DNA from: an uncultured Steroidobacter sp.
GTDB taxonomy: Bacteria > Pseudomonadota > Gammaproteobacteria > Steroidobacterales > Steroidobacteraceae
Length of the DNA stretch: 64,000 bases
Reading direction: 5' to 3'
Assembly (NCBI GenBank): GCA_938008435.1
Contig: CALLKK010000001.1
Location: 1 to 64,000 of the forward strand
Positions within the stretch are counted from its first letter, which is position 1. Each line of letters opens with the position of its first letter. The translations under genes and the position numbers were made by a program. Positions 16,812 through 25,126 of this stretch are shown one piece after another. The notes beneath the pieces are model-generated. The model was given only the letters and a program-made list of their open reading frames with translations. It did no database searches and had not been told where the DNA came from.

Positions 16812-18494
16812 ATGAGCGTACAAGCATCTCCCCCGGAAGGCGCAGATCCGGCGGCACCTGGATTCGCCGAGTACTTCAGCATCCTGAAGAAACGCAGCCG
16901 TCTGTTGCTCAATATCGCGGTACCGATCATCGCGCTCGGCGCAATCCTCGCGATCGGTCTGCCGGACATCTACCGCTCGTCCGCTCTCGTCGAGATCGAC
17001 GAGCGCCAATCGATGCAAAACATGCTGGCGCGCAGTCAGAGCGGGGCGGACGATCAATATGCGGATCAGTACGTGCAGAGTCTGAGCACGCGCGTGCTGA
17101 GCGATGCGAACCTGCGTCGTCTGCTCGAGGAGCATACGCTGTACGACGGCGAAACGGATGAGCGTGAGATGCTGCGTCGCCTGCGCAGCGATATCGACGT
17201 CAGCATCGTCACGTCGCGAATTCTCGATCCGCGCACCGGCCGCGAGCGTGAGGTCGTCACGGCCTTCAGAATCAGCTACGACAACCGCGATCCGCAGCGC
17301 GCTTACGCAGGGGCCGATTGGCTCGTCAATGCCTTCATGGAAGAGAACCGGCGCGATCGCCGCAACGTCGCGGCATCGGCCGCCAAGTTCTTCGCGGCGG
17401 AGGCCGAGCGCATGCGCAAGCATGTGGCAGAGCTCGAGCAACGCCTTGCCGAATTCAAGGCGAAGAACCAGGGGCGCTTGCCGGATCTCGCCAATGTAAA
17501 CCTGAGCGTCCTGCAGCGGACCGAAGACGACATTCAGAACATCGAGACGCAGATTCAGGCGCTGCGGCGCGAGCGCGTCTTTCTGATGGCCCAGCTGCAG
17601 CAGGCGAGCACCGCGGCGCCAGAAACCGCCACGCTGCGTCAGTTGGAAGAGGAATACCGTCGCAAGAGCGTGTCCTATGACGAAAGCCATCCGGACATGA
17701 TCTCGCTGCGGCGGCAGATCGAGCAGTTGCGCGCCGGCGGATCGGTCGCCGGCATGACGCTGCAACAGCAGTTACAGAATCAGCGCGCCATTCTCGCCGA
17801 GGCGCGCCAGCGCTACAGCGACGATCACCCGGACATCAAGCGCATCCTGCGTACCATCGAATCGCTCGAAGCGCGCATTGCCGCCGGTGAGACCGCCGAT
17901 CGGACGTTGTCATCCGAATCGCCGATGGCGGTGCAGCTTCGCACGCAGCTCAACGCCACCGATGCGCAAATCGCGGCATTAGAGGGTCGGGCGGCGCAGC
18001 TGCGCGCCAAGCTGAGCGAACTCGAGAGCAAACTGAACGCCGTGCCGGAAGTCGAGCGCGAGTATCAGGACGTCACGCGCGATCTGGCCGGCGCCCGTGC
18101 CAAGTACGAAGAGCTCCTGAAACGTCAGATGGATGCCGAGGTCAATGAAGCGGCGATTGCGGGCGGCACCGTCGATGAGTTCCGCATCGCACAGCACCCC
18201 AGCGTACCGCGCGAGCCCGCCAAGCCGGCGCGTCTTGCAATCTTCCTGGTGTCCATCGTGTTGGCTGGCGCGCTGGGGTTTGCCGCGGTCGTGGCGGCGC
18301 AGTTCTTGGATCAAACCGTGCGCGGCGTGCGCGACGTGCGCGAAATCCTCAATGTCACGCCGCTCGTGGCCGTGCCGGTCATCGAGACGGCGGAAACGAT
18401 TCGCCTGCGACGCCGCGATGCGATGATGTTCGTGGGGCGGACGGCGATCGGTATCGCCATCGTCTATTACCTCGCGCTGCGTTTCTTGTTCTAA
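16812..18494 (+). CDS. Wzz/GumC-type chain-length determinant protein
   Basis: A 560-aa inner-membrane polysaccharide co-polymerase. The N-terminal Wzz domain has one membrane helix (LLLNIAVPIIALGAILAIGL). A long periplasmic coiled coil (about residues 190-450) contains two related segments, YDESHPDMISLRRQIEQL and YSDDHPDIKRILRTIESL. The conserved proline-rich exit (PSVPREPAKPARL) leads into the second helix, and a third hydrophobic segment is at the extreme C-terminus. It lacks a cytoplasmic kinase domain, which is supplied by the next gene. It should set polymer length together with Wzy. Confidence 0.93.
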   Translation: MSVQASPPEGADPAAPGFAEYFSILKKRSRLLLNIAVPIIALGAILAIGLPDIYRSSALVEIDERQSMQNMLARSQSGADDQYADQYVQSLSTRVLSDANLRRLLEEHTLYDGETDEREMLRRLRSDIDVSIVTSRILDPRTGREREVVTAFRISYDNRDPQRAYAGADWLVNAFMEENRRDRRNVAASAAKFFAAEAERMRKHVAELEQRLAEFKAKNQGRLPDLANVNLSVLQRTEDDIQNIETQIQALRRERVFLMAQLQQASTAAPETATLRQLEEEYRRKSVSYDESHPDMISLRRQIEQLRAGGSVAGMTLQQQLQNQRAILAEARQRYSDDHPDIKRILRTIESLEARIAAGETADRTLSSESPMAVQLRTQLNATDAQIAALEGRAAQLRAKLSELESKLNAVPEVEREYQDVTRDLAGARAKYEELLKRQMDAEVNEAAIAGGTVDEFRIAQHPSVPREPAKPARLAIFLVSIVLAGALGFAAVVAAQFLDQTVRGVRDVREILNVTPLVAVPVIETAETIRLRRRDAMMFVGRTAIGIAIVYYLALRFLF

Positions 18495-18519
18495 CCCAGG
18501 TATCGAGAGGGCACGGAGA

Positions 18520-19356
18520 ATGAGCATCATCGAAGACGCTGTCCGAAAGTCGGCCGAGCAGCGACATCGCCTCGGCGCCTCCGAGCCCCTCTACGCACGC
18601 ACGCGCGCCCGACGTCCCGCGGCCGCACCGATCGACGTCTCGCAAGTGCGTCGGTTCCAGAGCGTCTCGCTCGACGAAGGGCTGCTCGAGCGGAACAAGG
18701 TCTTACCGCGCATCAATGACAAGACGGCGCTGCGCGCCTACAAGATCCTGCGTACGCGCGTGCTGCGGCGCCTGGAGGCGAATCAGTGGCGCCGGCTGGC
18801 GGTGACCGGCGTAACGGTCGGCGAGGGCAAGACGCTCACTGCGCTCAATCTCGCGATCGCGCTGGCGCAGGACGTCAATACTTGGGTGTTCCTGGTCGAT
18901 CTCGATCTGCAGCGGCCGAAAGTGGCAAGCTATCTCGGTCTGAGCGGGCTCAATGGCGAGAAAGGGCTCAGCGACTATCTGGCCGGCGAGGCGACGGTCG
19001 ACGAGATCATCTATTCGCCGAACATCGAGCGCTTTTCGGTGATCCCCAACTTTCAACCGATGGCGCAGTCCTCCGAGCTGCTGACGTCGCCGCGCATGCT
19101 CGATCTGATGCACGCCTTGGAGAACGAAGCCCCCCGGCGCGTGATCGTGGTCGACATGCCGCCGGTGCTGGCGTCGGACGATGTGCTCGCGTTCTCTCCG
19201 CAGCTCGATGCGCTGCTGCTCGTCGTGGGCGAGGGTGCTACGAGTCGCGACAGCCTGCGTAGCGCGAAGGAAGTGCTGACGGAGATGAACTTGCTCGGCG
19301 TCGTGCTCAACCGTTCGGCAGACCGCGACGACAAGGCCTACTACTCCTACGGCTAG
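18520..19356 (+). CDS. Bacterial tyrosine autokinase (CpsD/Wzc-C type)
   Basis: A 278-aa cytoplasmic P-loop kinase partner of the preceding Wzz protein. Walker A is GVTVGEGKT (97-105), Walker A' VFLVDLDL (123-130) and Walker B VIVVDMPP (208-215). The C-terminus ends in a short tyrosine cluster, YYSYG, the expected autophosphorylation site. GGAG lies before the ATG. Phosphorylation cycling of such kinases is known to control EPS polymerisation and export. It closes the export operon and converges on asnB with an 11-nt gap. Confidence 0.93.
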   Translation: MSIIEDAVRKSAEQRHRLGASEPLYARTRARRPAAAPIDVSQVRRFQSVSLDEGLLERNKVLPRINDKTALRAYKILRTRVLRRLEANQWRRLAVTGVTVGEGKTLTALNLAIALAQDVNTWVFLVDLDLQRPKVASYLGLSGLNGEKGLSDYLAGEATVDEIIYSPNIERFSVIPNFQPMAQSSELLTSPRMLDLMHALENEAPRRVIVVDMPPVLASDDVLAFSPQLDALLLVVGEGATSRDSLRSAKEVLTEMNLLGVVLNRSADRDDKAYYSYG

Positions 19357-19367
19357 GTCGCGCTGGT

Positions 19368-21329
19368 TCAAGCCCGCGAGGCGACGAGGGATGCGCGGTC
19401 CGGCGAAGCGGTCAGGAGCCGGCGCACGGCTTCCCGCGATTCGCCCTCGATCATCATCCGATACCAGAGCTCGGCATTGATCAGCAGCCACAAGCGATTG
19501 CCGTGATCGTCGCGGCGGCGCGCGTGTTCGTCGATCAGTCGCTTGATTTGCGCGCGATCGACAATGTCCGCTGCGGCAAGATGCGAATCGCGCAGGCAGA
19601 TATCGCAAAGACGCGCATACTGCTCCTTGAGCAGGTATGGCAGCGCCGAGGCGAATCCCTGTTTTGGCCGGTTCAAGACGTCGGCAGGCAGATACCGTTC
19701 CGCAAGCTTGCGTTGAATGTAGCGCAGCGAGCCTCCGCGGATCTTGAGCTGGCTCGGAATGCCCGCTGCGAACTCGGCGAGCTTGTGGTCCATGAACGGG
19801 CTGCGTGCCTCGAGACCGTGGGCCATGCACATTCGGTCGGTGATCATGACCGGATGGTTGGGCAGGCGCACCATGCTGTCTGCGTAGAGCATGCGATCGA
19901 GCGGGTCGCCGTCGCTTTGCTCGTAAGGAACACGAATCGCAGCTTCGGCGTCGAACGCTGCAAGACGCTCGCGCGCCGCGGGTGTGTAAAGTCGCTCGCG
20001 ACGCGCGCGGTCGAAGTAGAAATACGAGAGGCTGGCGGCGTAGCGCGCGCCGCCTTCGTAGAACGACAGGTGATGCAGCCAGCGCAGCTTGTGGCCGGCG
20101 CTCTTGTACCAGCCGGAGGCCGGCAGTAACGAGAAGGCCGGCTGCAGCACCCGTCGCCGGAGCGGCTCGGGCACTTTGCCGTAGCGACCAGCATAGATGT
20201 TGCCGTAGTATCGATCGTATCCCCCAAAGAGCTCATCGCCGCCGTCGCCGCCGATCACGACTTTCACGTGTTGGCGCGTGAACTCTGCGAGCAGCCAAGT
20301 GCACAGGGACAGCGGATCCGACGGCTCATCGAGCGCCCAGATGAGATCGGGCAGGTGCGAGACGAGGTCCGGCTCGATGCGTCCTTCGTGATGCTCGGTA
20401 CCGTATGTCTGCGCCACCCGACGTGCCGCCGGGGCTTCGTCGAAGCGCGCATAGTCGATGCCCATCGTGAAGGTGGGCAGCCTTTCGACCTGCAAGCGCT
20501 TGGCAATCATCGCAACGAGCAAGCTCGAATCCATGCCGCCGCTCAAGAAGGCGCCCACCGGAACGTCGCTGACCATGTGCAGGCGCAGTGCCTCTTCGAT
20601 TCGAGCCTCGAGCTCGTCGATGAGTGTCTCTTCTTGCGCGGTGTGCTTCTCGGCGTACGAGAGCTTCCAGTAACGGCGAATCTCCGGCGTGCCACCGGGC
20701 TCGAGCGTGAGCAGATGCGCAGGCGGCAGCTTTTCGATGCCTTCGAACATGGAGAGCGGCGCGTCGATGACGCGTAGCGCGAGATACTGATCCAACGCCT
20801 GCAGGTTCAGCGACGGTCGCTTGATATCGTCGGCGGCGATCACTGCCTTGATCTCGGAGGCGCAGGCAAAGCCACGCTCGTCGAATCGATAATAGAGGGG
20901 TTTCTGACCGAGGTGATCGCGTGCGGCGATCAAACGCCGCTCGCGGGCGTCCCAAAGAACGAACGCGAACATTCCGCGCAGGTGCTCGACGAGACGCGTG
21001 CCATAACGCTCGTAGAGCGCAATGATGACCTCGCAGTCGCTGTGGGTGCGAAACGCGTATCCGTCGCGTTCGAGCGTTTGCCGCAGCTCGCGATAGTTGT
21101 AGATCTCGCCGTTGGCGACGAGCTGCAGCGTCCCATCGGCATTCTGAAGCGGCTGCGCACCGTTGGCGAGGTCGATGATGGCAAGTCGTCGATGACCCAG
21201 GCTGGCATTGTCGTCGTGATAGGCGCCTTCGCCATCAGGACCGCGATGGCGCAGCGCCGTCAGCATCCGGCGCATCGACGCTTCGCGCCAAGCCTTGTCG
21301 GGAGAGAGCAGAGCGGCAATTCCGCACAT
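19368..21329 (-). CDS. Asparagine synthase (glutamine-hydrolysing)-like amidotransferase
   Basis: A 653-aa class II glutamine amidotransferase. It starts MCGIAALL, so Cys2 is the glutaminase nucleophile. The longer upstream frame is noise. The synthetase half has the pyrophosphate loop LSGGMDSSL near residue 265. In EPS and O-antigen loci such AsnB-like proteins often amidate sugar acids or amino-acid substituents rather than make asparagine. Here the dehydrogenase product (a uronic acid) is a plausible substrate (inference). It follows a GT4 gene by 13 nt on the same strand side of the locus. Confidence 0.9.
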   Translation of the reverse strand: MCGIAALLSPDKAWREASMRRMLTALRHRGPDGEGAYHDDNASLGHRRLAIIDLANGAQPLQNADGTLQLVANGEIYNYRELRQTLERDGYAFRTHSDCEVIIALYERYGTRLVEHLRGMFAFVLWDARERRLIAARDHLGQKPLYYRFDERGFACASEIKAVIAADDIKRPSLNLQALDQYLALRVIDAPLSMFEGIEKLPPAHLLTLEPGGTPEIRRYWKLSYAEKHTAQEETLIDELEARIEEALRLHMVSDVPVGAFLSGGMDSSLLVAMIAKRLQVERLPTFTMGIDYARFDEAPAARRVAQTYGTEHHEGRIEPDLVSHLPDLIWALDEPSDPLSLCTWLLAEFTRQHVKVVIGGDGGDELFGGYDRYYGNIYAGRYGKVPEPLRRRVLQPAFSLLPASGWYKSAGHKLRWLHHLSFYEGGARYAASLSYFYFDRARRERLYTPAARERLAAFDAEAAIRVPYEQSDGDPLDRMLYADSMVRLPNHPVMITDRMCMAHGLEARSPFMDHKLAEFAAGIPSQLKIRGGSLRYIQRKLAERYLPADVLNRPKQGFASALPYLLKEQYARLCDICLRDSHLAAADIVDRAQIKRLIDEHARRRDDHGNRLWLLINAELWYRMMIEGESREAVRRLLTASPDRASLVASRA

Positions 21330-21342
21330 AGGTAATGATGGG

Positions 21343-22542
21343 CTATAGGCTGCGGACGCGGGACACGGCCCGCTGCTTGGTCTCGCCCACGCGTCGGGCG
21401 AGCACCTCTTCGAAGACCTGCTCGTAGCGCGCTGCGCAGGTGTCGATGAAGAACTGCTCGACGCGCTGCAGATTGCGCTCGCCTTGGGTTCGGCGAGCAT
21501 GGGGGTCGCGATACAGCGACAGGAGCGCGTCCTTGAAACGTTCGCGCTCGTTGAGCGGCACCACATAGCCGGTTTCGCCGCTCGTCAGGAAGTCCGTCTG
21601 TCCGCCGCGGTCGTAGCAGACGATCGGCAAGCCTTGCGCCATGGCCTCGAGAAACACGAGTCCGAATCCTTCGTGCTGGCTCGTGGAGACGAACACGTCG
21701 GAGACTTGCAGCGCGGCGTACTTGTCCGCATCCGATACTTGACCGAGCAGGCGAACACGGTCAGAGACGCCGAGCGCGTGCGCACGCGCGCGGATGGCCT
21801 CGGCATCGGGGCCGTCGCCGACGATGAGCAGATAGGCATCGGCGAGCCCGGTGGCTGCGAGGATCTCGACGAGCTGCACCGTGGCCTTGCGTGCCACGAG
21901 ACGTCCGACCGTCACCATCACGAACGCTTGCTCGGGCAGGCCGAAGTGCGCACGGTATGCGCGCTCGAGCGGCGGCGGGCGTTCGATGCCCAGCGGGATC
22001 AACTTCGTCGGACGATCGATACCGTAGATCGAGCGTACGCGGCTCAGCGTATCTTGAGATTGTCCGACGACTGCATCCGCTGCGCGCAAGAGTGCTCTTA
22101 CCGCTGCTCGCAGTGGCGCATGACGGTGCGGTGAGCTTGTCTTGCTCGGGTCGTACAAGTCGCCGCCGTGCACGGAAAGCACGTTCGGCACTCGATAGAG
22201 GCGCGCGAGCACGTGCCCGAGCGGACCGGTCGGTACGACGAAATGCGTGTTGATGACATCGAACGGCGCGCCACGGTGCAAGCTCAGTCCGCGAAGGAAC
22301 CCGCTCGGCAGATAAGCGAGCATCGACGGAAAGTTCGCAACGGCAAGCTCGCGGCGGAAGAACACCGGCACGCGGATGATCCGCACGCCGTCCTCGATGC
22401 TCATCGACGGCAGGTCGCAGGCACGCGAAGTCAGCACCGTGACCTCATGGCGCTTGGCGAGATGCCGCGCCAGCGCCGCCATGACCACACCGCCGCCGCC
22501 GCCAAGCGGCGGATATTCGTAATTACAAAAGAGGATGCGCAT
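21343..22542 (-). CDS. GT4 family glycosyltransferase
   Basis: A 399-aa GT-B enzyme. The N-terminus MRILFCNYEYPPLGGGGG is the classic GT4 acceptor-domain start. The donor domain has GRLVARK, GDGPDAEA and the E-x7-E motif in EGFGLVFLEAM. A weak sigma-54-like element (CGGCATC-N4-TTGCT, minus strand 22554-22569) lies immediately upstream. It would place the start site next to the ATG, which makes it doubtful. The last codons fall in a GGGCTAT/AGGCTGC heptamer stretch at 21340-21353. Confidence 0.9.
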   Translation of the reverse strand: MRILFCNYEYPPLGGGGGVVMAALARHLAKRHEVTVLTSRACDLPSMSIEDGVRIIRVPVFFRRELAVANFPSMLAYLPSGFLRGLSLHRGAPFDVINTHFVVPTGPLGHVLARLYRVPNVLSVHGGDLYDPSKTSSPHRHAPLRAAVRALLRAADAVVGQSQDTLSRVRSIYGIDRPTKLIPLGIERPPPLERAYRAHFGLPEQAFVMVTVGRLVARKATVQLVEILAATGLADAYLLIVGDGPDAEAIRARAHALGVSDRVRLLGQVSDADKYAALQVSDVFVSTSQHEGFGLVFLEAMAQGLPIVCYDRGGQTDFLTSGETGYVVPLNERERFKDALLSLYRDPHARRTQGERNLQRVEQFFIDTCAARYEQVFEEVLARRVGETKQRAVSRVRSL

Positions 22543-22739
22543 ACCGGGGAAGGAGCAAGAATGATGCCGATACTGGGTGCTAGTAGGGAGCACTGGGCTT
22601 GGCCGGAGAAGAACGGGATGTTGCAATTCATTTTCTGGCCAACTACCGATGCTCAGTGCCCGGAGCCCCGATCGAGGGAACCTTCCCGCCGCTTCCGTAT
22701 TTACAGAGTCTCCTGTCGGTGTTCCCAGGGATCGTGCGC

Positions 22740-23495
22740 ATGAACGTTCAACCGCTCAGACCTGAGTTGACGCCGCGACGGCGTTTGGCTGCCAAGCTCG
22801 AGCCCTTCGATTCGTACTGGCAAGCGCCTGCCGATATCGACAAGGGCTACGATGCGTTCGCTGCGTACTATCGGGCGAACTACTTGCCTTATCTGCCGGA
22901 GAATCGCGCAGCGCGCATCCTCGTGATCAGCTGTGGGCCCGGCTACTTGCTCAACGTGCTCGTCAAAGCGGGCTATCGCAACGTCGTCGGGATCGACTCG
23001 GATCCGATCAAGATCGAGCACGGACGCAAGCGCGGATTGCCGTGCGAAGTGGCGGAAGCCTTTCCCTATCTCGAAGGCAAGCGGGGCGAATTCGACGTCA
23101 TCATCCCTGAGCAGGAGCTCAACCACCTCACGCACGATGAGACGATCGAGTTTCTTCGCCTCTGTCATGCCGCGATGAAGCCCGGCGGGCGGATCATCGT
23201 CTACGCGATGAACGGCGCGAATCCCTTCGTCGGTGCGGAAAATCTTGCACACAACATCGACCATTTCTACATCGTTACCGAGTACAGCCTGACGCAGCTA
23301 CTCGAGCTCGGCGGCTTTCGTGACGTGCGGCCGTTCGCGCTCAAGCTGTATGTCTTCTGGACGAATCCGCTCAACTACGTGGGTCTGGCCGTCACGAGCG
23401 TGCTCGAGCTGTTCATGCGCGTCATCTTCATGCTCTACGGCAAGAAGGTGCGGGTGCTGAGCAAGAAGGTGGCAGCAGTGGCGGTACGTCCCTGA
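22740..23495 (+). CDS. Class I SAM-dependent methyltransferase
   Basis: A 251-aa soluble methyltransferase with motif I ILVISCGPGYLLNVL, acidic loop VVGIDSDP and a post-motif KPGGRIIVY. The start at 22740 has AGGGA 8 nt upstream. The reading frame upstream looks non-coding. A C-terminal hydrophobic stretch (GLAVTSVLELFMRVIFMLY) may associate with the membrane. It may O- or N-methylate a sugar residue or a modified glycan terminus; the target is unknown. Confidence 0.88.
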   Translation: MNVQPLRPELTPRRRLAAKLEPFDSYWQAPADIDKGYDAFAAYYRANYLPYLPENRAARILVISCGPGYLLNVLVKAGYRNVVGIDSDPIKIEHGRKRGLPCEVAEAFPYLEGKRGEFDVIIPEQELNHLTHDETIEFLRLCHAAMKPGGRIIVYAMNGANPFVGAENLAHNIDHFYIVTEYSLTQLLELGGFRDVRPFALKLYVFWTNPLNYVGLAVTSVLELFMRVIFMLYGKKVRVLSKKVAAVAVRP

Positions 23496-23586
23496 GCGCG
23501 TCGTCTAAACGCGCTCGGTCGAATCCCGAGGCAGCGCTTGAAGTGAGCGCGACACGCCGATCGCGCCTGCAGTCAACGGAGGACGG

Positions 23587-25113
23587 ATGATCGTGACGAA
23601 GACGGAGGGGGCGGCGGACTCGGCATCCTCGCCTGTGCATTTGACGCGCGCTCAGCGCTGGGCGGCGCTCATCGTCTACGCGGGGCTCATGCTGCTCTGG
23701 CTGCAGCACATCACGCCCTCGCCGATCATCCACGATGCGATCGGGACGGTCGTGCCCGCCGTGAACCTCAAGCACAACGGCGTTATTGCCCTCAAAGAAC
23801 CCGACCTGCCCACGATGTATCGCGAGCCGTTGCCGATCCTCGTGACCGCGCTTGGCGTAACGGTCATCGACGCAGTGCACGGTCCCGCGGCACCCGAGGA
23901 GTACTTGCAGGGTGAACGTGCTCATTGGCTCAAGCTGCAGAATCTGTTCTGGCTGACGCTGCTGTGCGCAGGCGCTTTCTACGTCGCGTTCCAGCTCTCG
24001 GGTTCGTTCGTCGCAGCCCTCGTTGTTGCGGTGTTCGGGCAGACAATCTTCCTCTATGAAATGGGCGGAAGCCGGCCCATCGACACGCTCTACACGGAGC
24101 TTCCTGCAGCCGCACTGCTGATTGTCGCCTCGTGGAGCTTCATCGTGGGGTTGCTGCGGCGGAGCCCTCGCAGTCTCGCTGCCTCCGGCGGATTGTTTGC
24201 ACTGGCGGCCTTGGTCAAAGCGGCGTTCCTGTACGTCGCAATCGGGTTGCTCGTCATCATCGGCATCTTGGCGCTGGCGCGCCGGCGCGCGGGATCGATG
24301 CGTCTTGGAGCCAAAGAACTGGCGGCGTTTGCAGTGGTGTTTGGTATCGTGCTGGCGCCGTGGCTGTACCGTAACTGGGTGCAGTTCGGCGTCGTGAGCG
24401 TTTCAGAGCGCGGCGGCTTGGCGTTGTATGCGCGCACGCTGTACAACGATGTGAACGCGGCCGAGTACAAAGGATCGTTTTACGTGTTCGCGCCCGGTCC
24501 GCTGCGGGGTCTCACCGGTCGCTTGCTGGGGATAACCTCGAGCGATCTCGAGCCGGGCGGTCCGCTCTTTCGGCTCAATAGAACGCCGAAGTGGGAGCGG
24601 CTCAACTTGGCGGCCGAGCGTGCCGGGCGACCCGAGCTGGCCACCTCGATCGTGGCGGTGGGTCGTGCCGAGCGCGTCAAGCTGCGTCGGGAGTTTCGCG
24701 AGCTTGGCTACGGACAGCGCGCCGACGTGGTTGCCGACAACGAGCTCAAGGCGCGTGCGCTCCAGCGACTCAAAGCGCAGCCGCTCAAGACCCTTGCGCT
24801 GACGGTGCCCATTTTGTGGCGTGGTGGGTTGGTCCTGCTTGCCTTGTTCGGGCTTACGGTCGTTCATGCGCTTGTCAGACGGCGTTACGATCTGCTCGTC
24901 TTCTGCTTGCCGGCGGTAGCCTTGACGGCGTTCTACGCATTGTTGACCACCTTCGAGCCGCGTTACAGCGTGCCGATGACGGCGATCGCGTGCATCGGCG
25001 CTGGCATTGCGGCGCATGGCGAATGGGTGAGAAGTGGGCTATCGGCGCGTGTGCGCTCGGGTGAACGGCGGAAACGCTCGCCGCGGTTGCGCTCTCCCGT
25101 CTCGGCGTCCTGA
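23587..25113 (+). CDS. PMT-like integral membrane glycosyltransferase
   Basis: A 508-aa polytopic protein with about 9-10 predicted membrane helices and a periplasmic loop after the first helix (SPIIHDAIGTVVPAVN). A large hydrophilic loop lies near residues 270-400. It looks like a divergent GT-C / ArnT-PMT family enzyme that uses a polyprenyl-phosphate sugar in the periplasm. The donor could come from the GT2 enzyme at 13715. GGAGG precedes the ATG. It ends 13 nt from the convergent Ser/Thr kinase gene. Family assignment is moderate; it could also be an uncharacterised membrane protein. Confidence 0.7.
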   Translation: MIVTKTEGAADSASSPVHLTRAQRWAALIVYAGLMLLWLQHITPSPIIHDAIGTVVPAVNLKHNGVIALKEPDLPTMYREPLPILVTALGVTVIDAVHGPAAPEEYLQGERAHWLKLQNLFWLTLLCAGAFYVAFQLSGSFVAALVVAVFGQTIFLYEMGGSRPIDTLYTELPAAALLIVASWSFIVGLLRRSPRSLAASGGLFALAALVKAAFLYVAIGLLVIIGILALARRRAGSMRLGAKELAAFAVVFGIVLAPWLYRNWVQFGVVSVSERGGLALYARTLYNDVNAAEYKGSFYVFAPGPLRGLTGRLLGITSSDLEPGGPLFRLNRTPKWERLNLAAERAGRPELATSIVAVGRAERVKLRREFRELGYGQRADVVADNELKARALQRLKAQPLKTLALTVPILWRGGLVLLALFGLTVVHALVRRRYDLLVFCLPAVALTAFYALLTTFEPRYSVPMTAIACIGAGIAAHGEWVRSGLSARVRSGERRKRSPRLRSPVSAS

Positions 25114-25126
25114 TGTGCCGGGAGCG

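Noticed and set aside
22554..22569. Sigma-54-like site before the GT4 gene at 21343
   Set aside because: Spacing and -12 box are good, but the predicted start site would be one base from the ATG, leaving no leader, and the -24 box is weak.
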